Positions 7,514-17,265 of a stretch of DNA of 64,000 bases are shown here, in pieces. The DNA comes from Gemmatimonadota bacterium. Its GTDB lineage: Bacteria > Gemmatimonadota > Gemmatimonadetes > Gemmatimonadales > GWC2-71-9. A program made the position numbers and the translations under genes. Below the pieces are notes generated by a model. It saw nothing but the letters and a program-made list of their open reading frames with translations. It ran no database searches and was not told the DNA's origin. The stretch covers positions 1 through 64,000 of the forward strand of contig JADJAK010000003.1 in the NCBI GenBank assembly GCA_016704275.1, in the 5' to 3' direction. Numbering within the stretch: the stretch's first letter is position 1; each line of letters starts with the position of its first letter.

Positions 7514-9643
7514 TTACCACGACGACTTCAGGCCCACGGTGATCCACCGCGGCATCGCGACTTCCACGTAGCCGTTGGTGCTGCGGGTCACCTCGTACCG
7601 GGTGTCGAAGAGGTTCTCCACCTTGACGTAGGCCGTCGCCTGCGGGACGAGCTGGCGGGAGACGCGAACGCCGGTGACGAAGAAGCGCTTGAGTGGCGTG
7701 GTGTTCAGGTCGTCGTCCTGGCGCGCCCCCACATAGCGCTGCTCGACCGTGATCGTCGCCAGCCGCGGCTGGTCGAAGGTGATGGTTGCGCTGGCCATGT
7801 GCTTGGCCGCACCACGGGCGAGCTTGCCATCGATCTCGTCGCCGGGCGCGTCGACGCGCGTCGGGTTGAAGGTGTAGCTCCCCCAGATGCTCCAGTGTGC
7901 CGCCGGATGAAGCTCCAGCTCCGACTCGAGGCCGAGGGTGCGGAGGCCTGCGACGTTGCGGCGCTGCCGGCAGGCCTGGTTGCGGGGCACGGGGCCACAT
8001 TCCGTGAAGACCTGCCCATTGGCCGTCGAGGTGCCGATGGTGTAATCGAGGATTGCATCCTCGACCTTGTTCAGGAAGGTGTTAAGGCGCAGCACCGTGG
8101 ACCGCGAGGGGAGGAAGTCGACCCCAAGTTCCACGCCGCGCAACGTCTCCGGACGGAGTGACGGATTCGCCGCAATCACCGCACCGCGGGTCGAATAGTT
8201 CGTCTGGTAGAGTTCGAAGAGCGTCGGCGCGCGGAGGGCCGTGTAGGTCCCGGCACGCCACGTCAGCTGCGGTGAGCTCTCGAAGCGCACGCCCACGCTG
8301 TAGTTGAGGCGACTCCGCGTGGCGGTGGCATAGGCCGTGTCGATCACCGCGGTTCCCGCCGGGAGCGTGGTGTCGAGACGGTAGCCGTCAACATTCCGCA
8401 TCCGGTCGCCACGCACCGCGACCTGCACCTGCCAGCGATCGGTCAGCCGAAGGTTGTCCTGCAGGAAGAGGCCACCCAGCTGCTGTCGTCCCCCGTTGCC
8501 GCGATTGAGCGTCCACACGCCGTTGGCGAAGTTGCCGAGTTCGTCAATCGTCCCGTCGGCGTTGGAGACGTCGAGTCCGGCCGCCAGCTGGTGGCGGCCG
8601 CCCACCAGCTGCGACCATTGCAGCGAGCCGGCGGTCACCGTGGCCGACTGCGTCTGATCGCGGTTGGGCGTCTCGGTATTGCGGTCGCTGGAAACGATGC
8701 CGCTGTGATTCAGGTAGTTGGTATGCGTCCGATAGCTGCGCAACGACCAGACACCACCTGCCGCCGAGAGCCAGCGCAGTCCCGCACGGAACTCCGACGC
8801 ACTCGACGCGTTGCCGCCGCCAGGGGTCGGGCCACGGGCGTCGAGGTCGAAGTAGCTTCCGCTGGCCGTGGCCTGGAGCGACGACGAGAGGTCGTACGCC
8901 AACTGGCCGGTGACCACCTTGGTCTTGTCGCCCGAGGGGACGTCCACCGTGCCGCGCAGGTCGGGGCGGGTGACGAAGTAGCCGTCCGTGCCAGCCCAAT
9001 CCGTCGTGATCGACCCACGGAGCCGTGACGCCACCACATTGCCCGTCAACGTGCCGCGGTAGCTGCCGCCCGTGCCCCCCTCCGCCTGCGCCTGCAGCCC
9101 CGAGACGGTCGGCATCCGCGTCAGGATGTTGACGACTCCCCCGAGCGACCGACTGCCCCAGATCATCGATCCGCCGCCGCGGATCACCTCGATCCGATCA
9201 ACCAGGGCCAGGGGAATCCGATTCCATTGCATGTAGCCGTTGAACCCATCGTTGAGCGGCACGCCGTCAACGAGGATCAGCGTCCGTCCACCCGAACTGC
9301 CGGAGAGTCCGCGGAACGACGCCACGCGCCGGCCAGGGCTGCTGGCCGAGGCACTCTGGTGATCGCGCATGGTGAAGCCGGGGATGCGCCACAACAGGCT
9401 CGGCACCGTCGAGGCGCTGGTGGTCGCCAGATCCTGCCGCGTGATCGCCGTGACGTTGACGGGGCTTTGGCCGACCAATTCACTGACCCGCGAGGCGGTG
9501 GTGACAATCTCGCCGAGCTTGGTGACCGGACGCTTGAGCGCACTGTCCGGCGTCGCTTGCGCCGCGAGGAGGCCGGGCAGCAGTGCCATCGGCATCAGCA
9601 GCGTCGGTGTGGGGAAGCGGCGTGGCCGGGGCGTGGGGGTCAT
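7514..9643 (-). CDS. TonB-dependent outer-membrane receptor
   Basis: 709 residues: signal peptide (ending about LLAAQA), a TonB-box-like stretch (KLGEIVTTASR), a plug domain with RIPGFTMRD and GSRSLGGVVNILT, then a long 22-strand-type barrel closing with aromatic residues (LKSSW). It imports a scarce substrate using energy from the TonB-ExbBD complex, also encoded in this window. Its start overlaps the stop of the upstream binding-protein gene, so it is the last gene of a five-gene operon with an ABC importer and likely delivers the same substrate to the periplasm. The start at 9643 is chosen because the signal peptide begins there; an open frame continues upstream. Confidence 0.93.
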   Translation of the reverse strand: MTPTPRPRRFPTPTLLMPMALLPGLLAAQATPDSALKRPVTKLGEIVTTASRVSELVGQSPVNVTAITRQDLATTSASTVPSLLWRIPGFTMRDHQSASASSPGRRVASFRGLSGSSGGRTLILVDGVPLNDGFNGYMQWNRIPLALVDRIEVIRGGGSMIWGSRSLGGVVNILTRMPTVSGLQAQAEGGTGGSYRGTLTGNVVASRLRGSITTDWAGTDGYFVTRPDLRGTVDVPSGDKTKVVTGQLAYDLSSSLQATASGSYFDLDARGPTPGGGNASSASEFRAGLRWLSAAGGVWSLRSYRTHTNYLNHSGIVSSDRNTETPNRDQTQSATVTAGSLQWSQLVGGRHQLAAGLDVSNADGTIDELGNFANGVWTLNRGNGGRQQLGGLFLQDNLRLTDRWQVQVAVRGDRMRNVDGYRLDTTLPAGTAVIDTAYATATRSRLNYSVGVRFESSPQLTWRAGTYTALRAPTLFELYQTNYSTRGAVIAANPSLRPETLRGVELGVDFLPSRSTVLRLNTFLNKVEDAILDYTIGTSTANGQVFTECGPVPRNQACRQRRNVAGLRTLGLESELELHPAAHWSIWGSYTFNPTRVDAPGDEIDGKLARGAAKHMASATITFDQPRLATITVEQRYVGARQDDDLNTTPLKRFFVTGVRVSRQLVPQATAYVKVENLFDTRYEVTRSTNGYVEVAMPRWITVGLKSSW

Positions 9644-10650
9644 TGCGCGGTCCTTGGTGAAGTGCGGAGCAGGATCGTGTCGGTCGCGGCTACCAGCGTG
9701 GAGTCCCAGAACTGCGCCGGCGTCGCGGGAGTCGCGGCGAGCTTCTGTCCGACCAGCCACTGCTGGTAGGCCATCACGCCGTCGAGGTTCATCCGTCCGT
9801 CGGCACGGAAGGTCGGCCAGCAGGCGTTCGCGAGCGCGGTGGAATCCAGCCCGGTCGCACGCTGCAGTGCGGCGAGATTCGCCGACGTCTTCCCCTCGCT
9901 GAAGGTGGCCACACCCCGGCGGTACGCGGCAAGAAAGCGAATGCCGACATCCCGATCCCGGGTGAGCAGCCGTTCGCCGACAAGCAGTCCACCGATTTCC
10001 ACGTTCGGCGTGGCGTCCTGCGAGCGCAACCAGAAAGTCCCGCTGCGGGTCGCTCGACTCAAGAACGGCTCGGCCAGGATCGCGGCGTCGAAGGTCCCCT
10101 TCGTCAACGCCTGTTCGGCCAACTCGGCCTGCAACCGGACCAGTTCGAAGGAGGCGAGGTGCAGTCCCTGCGACTCGAGGTCGCGGCTCATCAAATAGCG
10201 GAACATCCCATCGCTTGAGACGCGAATCTTGTGCATCAGGCGCGGCGCGTCGGCCGGCGAAAGTCCCGGGCGGAGCACCACGCCAACGTAGGGACACGCC
10301 GTCGGCGTCAGGGACACCGTCGACGTGATGAACTTCATGGCGCCGCCACGCACCATCGCCCCGAAGTAGCCGGCCTGAAAGAGCTCCACGGCCGCGTCGA
10401 GCTTGTTGGTGAGCAGCGCCACGAGCACGTCCTCGTGCTGGCGCACCGGCACGAACTCGATGGCCACGCCAGCCTCGCGGAAGTAGCCCGCCTCGGCGGC
10501 GAGCGACATGGCGGCCTGGCTGAGTCCCGTGGCATTGGCGACCCGCACGGTGTCGAGGTGCGGCGTGGCGGCCGTCCGGGTGTCACCGCCGCAACCACTG
10601 AGGATGGCGGCGAGCCCGGAGAGCGCAAGGCCACGACGAATGCGGATCAT
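9640..10650 (-). CDS. ABC transporter substrate-binding lipoprotein, NMT1/SsuA (NitT/TauT) type
   Basis: 336 residues with a lipoprotein signal (lipobox LSGC near residue 20). The pattern of VRVANATGLSQAAMSLAAEA, then a FREAGVAIEFVPV segment, a mid-protein helix ending in LFQAGYFGAMV and FDAAILAEPFL, matches the NMT1/THI5-like periplasmic-binding family used for sulfonates, nitrate, thiamine precursors and aromatics. The substrate is not readable. ATGA overlaps join it to the adenylate-forming gene upstream and the receptor gene downstream. Confidence 0.88.
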   Translation of the reverse strand: MIRIRRGLALSGLAAILSGCGGDTRTAATPHLDTVRVANATGLSQAAMSLAAEAGYFREAGVAIEFVPVRQHEDVLVALLTNKLDAAVELFQAGYFGAMVRGGAMKFITSTVSLTPTACPYVGVVLRPGLSPADAPRLMHKIRVSSDGMFRYLMSRDLESQGLHLASFELVRLQAELAEQALTKGTFDAAILAEPFLSRATRSGTFWLRSQDATPNVEIGGLLVGERLLTRDRDVGIRFLAAYRRGVATFSEGKTSANLAALQRATGLDSTALANACWPTFRADGRMNLDGVMAYQQWLVGQKLAATPATPAQFWDSTLVAATDTILLRTSPRTAQ

Positions 10651-12251
10651 GCCACGACTCCAGAGGGGGGTGCCGGTGGGACACTGCCCGCGCGACTGGA
10701 GTGGAGCGGCATCACCTTGCCGCGAGCCGTCACATACGGGGCCTCGCGCCGCACCCGCAACGTACCAGCCTGCGTCCAGGCGTTGGACGCCGAGGCGCCG
10801 CCGGCATCGATCCGGCGCAGCGCGTCGAGCACGAGTTGCACCGCGGTGGCCTCGTCGACATCGGGAAGGTGTGGCGCGATCCGCAGGACCACCTGCGTGA
10901 ATCCGCGCTCGTCCTCCAGCTCCTCGAGCTGATAGTCGAGGGGCGAGCCACCAAAGCGAGCTGGCAGGACCTCGTCGATCACCCGCTCGACATCGCTCCC
11001 GACCAGCGTGATCCCCTCGCCGGTGAGCTTCTTGAAGCTGCGGATCCCCCGGAGGTGCGTCGGATACCCCAGCCGCTCCCACGGGCAGCCGCAGGCGCGC
11101 TGTTCGATCACGCCGTAGTCGTCCGACTCCACGTTGATCAACACCTTGCCGGCCGTCGGGAGGAGGGTGGTGTAGCAGAAGGCGGCGACTTCGACGGCGA
11201 ACCCTGGGACCGTGCGCGAGGACTGAATCACGGCCAGATGATCCTGGAGGAAATGCTGGTCATTGGGGTCGTCGGAATGCAGACACGCCGATCCGACTGA
11301 CCCCACTTCCGAGAAGGAGTAGTTGGCGATGAACCGCGCGCCACTCCGCCGCACCATGGCGACCTTGGCAGGGGTTGGCGGCTCGCCCCCGCCTGCCATG
11401 ATCGCGCCCTCGAGCGACAGGCCGGCGTCGATGGCGGCCGCCGCGACCCGGACCAATCGGCTCACCGGCGCGCGGACCACCGCCGTGCCCCCGGCGCGCG
11501 CCGTCTCGTGCGCCCAGCGCGCCAGGCGCTCGGCTTTGTCGAATGGGAGGAAGACCGGCCGGCGCACCGGGGCGCCGGTGAGTCGCGCCCACGCCACGGC
11601 GACCTCGGTGGCGTAGAGGAACCGTGATGACGTACCATCGCGGCCGCCGACGGAGGAGGTGAACCACCGCTCGAGGCGCTCGCCCGCCGGAATCGCCATC
11701 AGCGCATGCGTCAGTCCGTTGCCCGGCGGAATGTTCTGCCAGCGGGCGACCGGCGCGTCGAGGATGCCGTGGACGGCGCGAAAGGTCACCCGGTGCGGCA
11801 TGCGCGCGCGCATCGCCATCAGGTCCATCCGCGCCCGGCGTGACGGGCCCGTGGTGCCGCCGGAGCCCACGGCGAAATAGCGTCGGTGCGTCGGGTTCGA
11901 GAAGTCATCCGCCGTGCAGGGGATCTCGCGCCCGTTCCGCACGATGGGTGTCCGTCCCTTGAATTCCTCGAAGGTGAGGTGCACACCGGCGTCGTGCAGC
12001 TGACGAAGTGTGGGTTCGAGCCCGTGGTCGGCGATCATCCGCTCCAGGTCGCCATACTCGCAGCGCGCCTCGGCCAGCAGGGCGCGGTAGGGACTCTGGG
12101 GATGCTCGACCACGCCACGCCGAACGAGGGTGAGGAAGTTCGCAGCGCGATGCGCGAGTCGGTCGACGAGGATCGCTTCTGCCTGCGCCGGTGACATCCG
12201 CTCACGGAGGAAACGCGGCAGTCCGAGCAGGAAGCGCCCGAAGGCGGTCAC
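10647..12251 (-). CDS. Adenylate-forming enzyme, phenylacetate-CoA ligase/F390 synthetase-like
   Basis: 534 residues from GTG 12251. It carries an ANL-superfamily P-loop-like motif GSGGTTGPSRRAR (about 140), a YSFSEVGS segment corresponding to the A5 motif, and an acidic C-terminal part. The Lys usual after the P-loop motif is Arg. Such enzymes activate a carboxylic acid with ATP, then usually transfer it to CoA. Finding one translationally coupled inside an ABC importer/TonB receptor operon suggests it traps or activates the imported compound. The exact acid and the acceptor are unknown. Confidence 0.75.
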   Translation of the reverse strand: MTAFGRFLLGLPRFLRERMSPAQAEAILVDRLAHRAANFLTLVRRGVVEHPQSPYRALLAEARCEYGDLERMIADHGLEPTLRQLHDAGVHLTFEEFKGRTPIVRNGREIPCTADDFSNPTHRRYFAVGSGGTTGPSRRARMDLMAMRARMPHRVTFRAVHGILDAPVARWQNIPPGNGLTHALMAIPAGERLERWFTSSVGGRDGTSSRFLYATEVAVAWARLTGAPVRRPVFLPFDKAERLARWAHETARAGGTAVVRAPVSRLVRVAAAAIDAGLSLEGAIMAGGGEPPTPAKVAMVRRSGARFIANYSFSEVGSVGSACLHSDDPNDQHFLQDHLAVIQSSRTVPGFAVEVAAFCYTTLLPTAGKVLINVESDDYGVIEQRACGCPWERLGYPTHLRGIRSFKKLTGEGITLVGSDVERVIDEVLPARFGGSPLDYQLEELEDERGFTQVVLRIAPHLPDVDEATAVQLVLDALRRIDAGGASASNAWTQAGTLRVRREAPYVTARGKVMPLHSSRAGSVPPAPPSGVVA

Positions 12252-12292
12252 CTCCGAGGCGATGTTGTCCCCTGGCGTGGCACGGGCGGCGC

Positions 12293-13078
12293 TCAGATGC
12301 CGACGCCCGAGTCAGTCAGCCACGGCGCCCAGCGATGCGTCAGGGTCCGGATGGCCAGCGTGAGCGCCATGCCAACCAGCGCCACCACGATCAGCGTGGC
12401 ATAGAGCTGTTCGATCCGGAAGACTTGCCAGGAGAGCCACAGCAATGAGCCGAGCCCGGTGTGCGCGGAAATCATCTCCACGCCGATGGCAGAGAGAAAT
12501 GCCACGTTGGCCGAGATGCGCAGGCCGGTGAGGACCAGTGGCAGGCTGCCCGGGAGGAGGATGCGAAAGAACATTGCCCGAGTTCCGGCGCCGTAGTTGC
12601 GCGCCAGGTCGAGCTGTACCGGACTGATCGCCTGCACACCGGCCATCGTGTTGATGAGGCTCGGGAAGAATGCGCCGATGGCGATTGCCGCGATCTTCGA
12701 CTCTTCGCCGATGCCAAGGAGGACGATCAGGATCGGGAAGAGGGCGATCTTCGGAATCGGGTGAATCCCCGCCACGATCGGATCGATCGCTCGGCGAAGT
12801 GTCGGCCACCACCCCATCGCGAGGCCGAGCGCCACGCCGACACCAGCGCCGAGGAGCAGGCCGATAGTCAGCCGGAGCAGCGTCGCGCTCAGATTGGTGA
12901 GCATGACCCCGTTCGCCAGCAGCGCCAGCAGTTCGCGCAGAATCGTGGTCGGGGCCGGGGTGAGCAGCGGGGAGACGCCGCCCCACCGGACGCCGGCTTC
13001 CCACGTGCCGAGGAGTGCCACGACCACGGCCGGGGAAATCCAGGCCAGCCGATCGGGGGCGCGCGTGGCCGCTCTCAT
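12293..13078 (-). CDS. ABC transporter permease, NitT/TauT type
   Basis: 261 residues with about six hydrophobic helices and a BPD-type permease core. The EAA-like loop DLARNYGAGTRAMFFRILLP near residue 160 contacts the ATPase. Overlap ATGA at 13075-13078 couples it to the ATP-binding gene. It forms the inner-membrane channel of the importer encoded by this operon. Confidence 0.92.
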   Translation of the reverse strand: MRAATRAPDRLAWISPAVVVALLGTWEAGVRWGGVSPLLTPAPTTILRELLALLANGVMLTNLSATLLRLTIGLLLGAGVGVALGLAMGWWPTLRRAIDPIVAGIHPIPKIALFPILIVLLGIGEESKIAAIAIGAFFPSLINTMAGVQAISPVQLDLARNYGAGTRAMFFRILLPGSLPLVLTGLRISANVAFLSAIGVEMISAHTGLGSLLWLSWQVFRIEQLYATLIVVALVGMALTLAIRTLTHRWAPWLTDSGVGI

Positions 13079-13905
13079 CGCTCGGTGAGCCCGCTGCCGA
13101 CTTCCTCACCGAGCAGGTGCCAGATGTGCGAGATCAATTCCTGCGCCTTGCGCGAGACGTCGCGGGGGTCGCGCGGCCGCCCCACGGTGACCGGGATCTC
13201 CTCGCGGATCCGCCCGGGGTGGCCGCTCATGACCACGACACGATCGGCGAGCAGCACGGCCTCGTGAATGTCATGCGTCACGAAAAGGACCAACCGCTTG
13301 CTCTCCGACCAGACGCGCAACAACTCCGTCTGGAGCACCCAGCGCGTCTGCGCGTCGAGTGCGCCGAATGGTTCGTCCATCAGCAGGATCGGCGATTCCG
13401 CCACGAAGGCACGGCCGATGCCGACACGTTGCCGCATGCCGACCGAGAGCTCGTGCGGGAAATGGTGCGCGTACCGTGCGAGGCCCACCCGTTCCAGGTA
13501 GCGCTGCGCCCGCTCGCGGCGCTCGGCGCGACCGACGCCTTGCATCTCCAGTCCGAAGGCGACGTTGTCGACGACACTCATCCAGGGAAAGGTGCCGTTC
13601 TCCTGCACGACCAGGCCGCCGCGCGGGCTGCCCGCCCCGCCGGGGACGTCACCATAGAGGATGCGGCCAGAGGTCGGCGTCATCAGCCCGGCGATGGCCC
13701 GGATCAACGTCGACTTGCCGCAGCCACTCGGACCCACCAGCGACACGAATTCCTGCGGGCGGAGCGAGAGCGAGATTCGATCGAGGGCGGGGACCGAGCC
13801 GCGTTCGCTGCGATAGGAGCAGCTGAGTTCCTGGCAGTGGACCGAGAGGCCCGGACCAGTCGTGGTGACTGACAGCTCACCCTTGCGCTGGGGCTGGCTC
13901 GTCAT
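13075..13905 (-). CDS. ABC transporter ATP-binding protein, NitT/TauT type
   Basis: 276 residues from ATG 13905. It has Walker A GPSGCGKST, Q-loop VVQENGTFPW, signature LSVGMRQRVGIGRA, Walker B ILLMDEPFGALD and H-loop VTHDIHEA, the standard SsuB/TauB-like importer ATPase. It is the first gene of the minus-strand operon ending at 7514. An open frame extends upstream to 13983, but that stretch is Pro/Arg-rich and unlike the family, so the internal ATG is preferred. Confidence 0.92.
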   Translation of the reverse strand: MTSQPQRKGELSVTTTGPGLSVHCQELSCSYRSERGSVPALDRISLSLRPQEFVSLVGPSGCGKSTLIRAIAGLMTPTSGRILYGDVPGGAGSPRGGLVVQENGTFPWMSVVDNVAFGLEMQGVGRAERRERAQRYLERVGLARYAHHFPHELSVGMRQRVGIGRAFVAESPILLMDEPFGALDAQTRWVLQTELLRVWSESKRLVLFVTHDIHEAVLLADRVVVMSGHPGRIREEIPVTVGRPRDPRDVSRKAQELISHIWHLLGEEVGSGLTER

Positions 13906-14110
13906 GCGGGGCCGACCGGCCGGGCGGCATGGCGAGCGAGGGAGCGGGGGGCGGTCTTGTGGGCCGGGGAGTGCATGGCCCAAAATTGTCCTCCCGTCGG
14001 GTCATTGTCCAAATGGAGATTCTATATTGCCGAGCGTTCGGGCACCGAGTCGGGTACCGACCGCCCCCTCTGAATCTCCGGCGGCCCTACCAGTCGCGAA
14101 GGCATCTCCC
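13906..14110 (+). promoter_or_regulatory. Divergent intergenic region with a -10-like TATATT
   Basis: This 205-base gap separates the ABC operon (minus) from the DUF3472 gene (plus), so it should hold promoters for both. An unusually AT-rich spot at 13981-14028 contains TATATT at 14023-14028, resembling a -10 element for the plus-strand gene. The same TTCTATATT string occurs before the thioredoxin reductase gene (49505-49513). No good -35 and no riboswitch fold were recognised. Confidence 0.4.
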
Positions 14111-15361
14111 ATGATGAAGCCGTTGCTTGCCGTGGCCCTCCTCCTCCCGATCGCCCCGACGGCTGCGCCCGAGGAGCTGCGGATCCCGGCAGCCACGGGC
14201 TATCTGGTGCCGATGCCGGACGCCGTGCCCGTCTCGCCAGATCGGCCAATCCGGCCCTTCGTGGCGGCGGGGGCAGGCATCGCGTGGTTCGGCGACTTTG
14301 GCAGAGCCGGTGAACTCGAAGTCGCAGTCGCGATCCGAGCGGAGCCGGGGGATACCCTGCGCCTCTACCTCAGTGTGGCGTCCTCCCGGCTCGAGGCCGT
14401 GGTGGTCGGCACGGGGGAGGAAGCTCGGGTCGCTCTCGGGCGGGTGACGCTTCCTACGACTGGGTACCATCGCTTCCTGCTGACCGCCGAGGGCCGGCGC
14501 GCGGACGCCGCCGAGGTGCGTGCGCTGCTCGTCGAGGGAGCGTCGCTGCCGCAGGCTCACTTCAATCTTGATGCCCGCCGCAACGCAGCCAGTGTGCATC
14601 TTCGCTTTCCGGTCGACACGACATCGGTTGTCACCGGTTTCTATGATGAAGTGACGGCGGTCGACGATCCCGTGACGACGTACTACATGGCGACCGGTTT
14701 CGCGCGCGGCTACTTCGGCATGCAGGTGAACTCGGCGACGGAACGGCGCATCATCTTCTCCGTCTGGGACGCGGCCGGTGGCACGAATGCCAGGGACCGC
14801 AGCACGGTGGCTGCGGAGAACTACACCCAGCTGGTGGCCAAGGGCGAGGGCGTCGTCGCAGAGGTCTTCGGCAACGAAGGCACCGGCGGGCACTCACACC
14901 TTGTGTATCCGTGGAAGACGGGGTCGCGGCAGCGCTTCTTCGTGGCGGCCCGGCCGGAAGGGAGTGCGACGATCTACAGCGGATACTGGTTTCATCCCGA
15001 CAAGCAGGCATGGGTGCTGATCGCATCGTTTCGCGCCGCCAAGGACGGCCAAGGACTGCGGCGCCTGTACGCGTTCAGCGAGAACTTTGGGGGGAGCACC
15101 GGCCACCTGCGCCGGAAGGCGCTGTTCGGACCGCAATGGATTCGGCTGGCCGACGGACGATGGCGGGAGCTTACGACAGCCACTTTCTCGCACGACGCGA
15201 CCGGCAAGGAAAATCGCGGCGACCGCTTCATGGGGGTCGAGGAGGGGCGCTTCTTCCTGAGTCACGGCGGCTTCGTGCCGGGGTGGACCTCCGCTGGGGC
15301 GGTCTTTACTCGGCCAGCGACCGGCGTGCCACCACGGATCACGCTACCCGGCGAACGCTAG
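14111..15361 (+). CDS. Secreted DUF3472 (with DUF5077-like N-terminus) protein
   Basis: 416 residues. A short signal peptide (to about AAPEE) is followed by a beta-rich N-terminal part that looks like the DUF5077 carbohydrate-binding-type module, then a DUF3472 domain with the recognisable stretch YYMATGFARGYFGMQVNS and FSVWDA. Proteins of this pair are exported and thought to bind carbohydrate; the function is not established. ATG 14111 precedes a second ATG; both are compatible with the signal peptide. Confidence 0.8.
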   Translation: MMKPLLAVALLLPIAPTAAPEELRIPAATGYLVPMPDAVPVSPDRPIRPFVAAGAGIAWFGDFGRAGELEVAVAIRAEPGDTLRLYLSVASSRLEAVVVGTGEEARVALGRVTLPTTGYHRFLLTAEGRRADAAEVRALLVEGASLPQAHFNLDARRNAASVHLRFPVDTTSVVTGFYDEVTAVDDPVTTYYMATGFARGYFGMQVNSATERRIIFSVWDAAGGTNARDRSTVAAENYTQLVAKGEGVVAEVFGNEGTGGHSHLVYPWKTGSRQRFFVAARPEGSATIYSGYWFHPDKQAWVLIASFRAAKDGQGLRRLYAFSENFGGSTGHLRRKALFGPQWIRLADGRWRELTTATFSHDATGKENRGDRFMGVEEGRFFLSHGGFVPGWTSAGAVFTRPATGVPPRITLPGER

Positions 15362-15598
15362 CCGGGCGACGTGCCGGGACCGGACGACTGTCCGACCCCG
15401 GCGAGCCCGCTGTCGTTACGGCAAGATGATGACGTTGCTGCTGCCCAGGGCGACCGTCTGCCGGCATAGCATCAACGTCTCCCGCGCAGGGTGCGTATCG
15501 CTTTGATACGTCCGTTCGGCCGGGGGTGACTTCCGCTGTTCCGGACGGCATAGTTCGTCGGTTCCCTGCCGCCTGTCCCCAATCCGGAGTTCCCACTG

Positions 15599-17230
15599 AT
15601 GTCGCACGCTTTCGTGCCGCGCTTTGTCCCGGCGCTCCGCGCCGCCGTGGCGCTTGCCCTTGTTGCACCGACTGCTCCCCTCCTTGCGCAGGAGAAGGTG
15701 GACGTCGCCACGATCGAGAAGATCAAGTCCGAGGCGATGGATCGTTCGCAGGTCATGGACATCATGAGCTGGCTGACCGACGTCTACGGGCCGCGGCTCG
15801 CCTGGTCACCGAATCTCACCAAGGCCGGCAACTGGGCCGCCACCACGATGAAGAGCTGGGGCCTCAGCAACGTCGCCCTCGAGCCGTGGAGCACGCCGGC
15901 GGGCCTGGGTTGGGAAAACCAGCGCTTCACCTTCGTCGCCACGGCGCCGAACTTCTTCCAGGTGCTCTCCGCACCGCGGGCCTGGTCGGCGGGCACCAAG
16001 GGAAAGGTGGCGGGCGGGGTCGTGATCGTGCCGACCGACACGGCGATGACCCTCGAGTCGTTCAAGGCGAAGTACGCCGGCAAGATCAAGGGGAAGTTCA
16101 TGATGCTGACGGCGCCGAACGGGCTGCCGTCGCAGAAGTTCACCGCTGACGCCGTGCGGCTCACCGACGAGCAGCTGGCGCAGATGGCCGCGATCGCGCC
16201 CCCTGCACCGGGCGGCGGGCGTGGCGGTGCACCGGGCGGCGGACGGGGTGGCTTCGGCGCCGGCGGCCTGCGACGCTTCAACCTGACGACCGACACGTTC
16301 GCGCTTCGCTTCATGGAGCAGCAGGGCGTGGCCGCGGTGCTGATGCTCGCGCGCGGCAGCGATGGCACGATCTTCACCGACAACGGTGCCAAGCGCGACA
16401 TGAAGGCGCCGCAGGTGCCGATGGTGCACGTCAGCTACGAGTCGTACGGGCGGATCTGGCGCATGGCCGACAAGAACGTGCCGGTCCAGCTCGAACTCGA
16501 GATGCAGAACCGCTTCATCCCGGCGGACTCGACGTCGTTCAACGTGATCGCCGAGATCCCCGGCACCGATCCGGCGCTCAAGGACGAGGTCGTGATGATC
16601 GGCGGCCACTTCGATTCGTGGCATGCCGGCACCGGCGCCACCGACAACGGCGCCGGGTCGGCGACGATGATGGAGGCGATGCGGATCCTGAAGGCGCTCG
16701 ACCTGAAGCCGCGCCGCACCATCCGGATCGGACTGTGGACGGCCGAGGAAGAGGGGCTGATGGGGTCGCGTGCCTACGTCGCCAAGCACTACGGCAAGCG
16801 TGACTCGACGGGTCTCCAGGTCACGCCCGAGCAGGCCAAGTTCGCGGCCTACTTCAACGTCGACAACGGCGGCGGCAAGATCCGCGGCGTCTACCAGCAG
16901 CTCAACACCGCTGTCGCGCCGATTTTTCAGGCGTGGATGGCGCCGTTCAATGCCGGCGGGATGAAGACGGTGACGATCTCGACCACTGGCGGCACGGACC
17001 ACCTGTCGTTCGATGGCGTCGGACTCCCGGGGTTCCAGTTCATCCAGGATGGCCTCGACTACGGCACCCGGACGCACCACACCAACATGGACGTCTACGA
17101 GAAGATCCAGCCCGAGGACATGAAGTGGAATGCGGCGGTCCTCGCGGCGTTCGCGTGGCAGGCGGCGCAGCGGGACGAGAAGTTGCCGCGGAAGCCTGAG
17201 CCGGCTCCGGCGGCGCGGCCCACGCCCTAG
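15599..17230 (+). CDS. Secreted M28 family zinc aminopeptidase
   Basis: 543 residues with an N-terminal signal peptide (cleavage near LLAQ). The C-terminal catalytic domain has GGHFDSWHAGTGATDNGAG, giving zinc ligands His and bridging Asp, then TAEEEGLMGS, in which the Glu pair provides the general base and a ligand; GGTDHLSFD supplies the last His region. A protease-associated-like insert lies between, including a low-complexity Gly/Arg/Pro loop at about residues 203-222. It likely degrades extracellular peptides. The 237-base gap upstream shows no clear promoter. Confidence 0.92.
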   Translation: MSHAFVPRFVPALRAAVALALVAPTAPLLAQEKVDVATIEKIKSEAMDRSQVMDIMSWLTDVYGPRLAWSPNLTKAGNWAATTMKSWGLSNVALEPWSTPAGLGWENQRFTFVATAPNFFQVLSAPRAWSAGTKGKVAGGVVIVPTDTAMTLESFKAKYAGKIKGKFMMLTAPNGLPSQKFTADAVRLTDEQLAQMAAIAPPAPGGGRGGAPGGGRGGFGAGGLRRFNLTTDTFALRFMEQQGVAAVLMLARGSDGTIFTDNGAKRDMKAPQVPMVHVSYESYGRIWRMADKNVPVQLELEMQNRFIPADSTSFNVIAEIPGTDPALKDEVVMIGGHFDSWHAGTGATDNGAGSATMMEAMRILKALDLKPRRTIRIGLWTAEEEGLMGSRAYVAKHYGKRDSTGLQVTPEQAKFAAYFNVDNGGGKIRGVYQQLNTAVAPIFQAWMAPFNAGGMKTVTISTTGGTDHLSFDGVGLPGFQFIQDGLDYGTRTHHTNMDVYEKIQPEDMKWNAAVLAAFAWQAAQRDEKLPRKPEPAPAARPTP

Positions 17231-17265
17231 TCCGCTGCTCCCTGAGGGTCCGGGGGCGGCGGTGG

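Noticed and set aside
13906..14110. Riboswitch (cobalamin or TPP) before the TonB receptor/ABC operon
   Set aside because: No conserved box or multi-branched fold recognised in the 205 bases.
16200..16265. Gly/Arg/Pro-rich stretch of the M28 peptidase as a separate repeat element
   Set aside because: It stays in frame and looks like a flexible loop within one protein.
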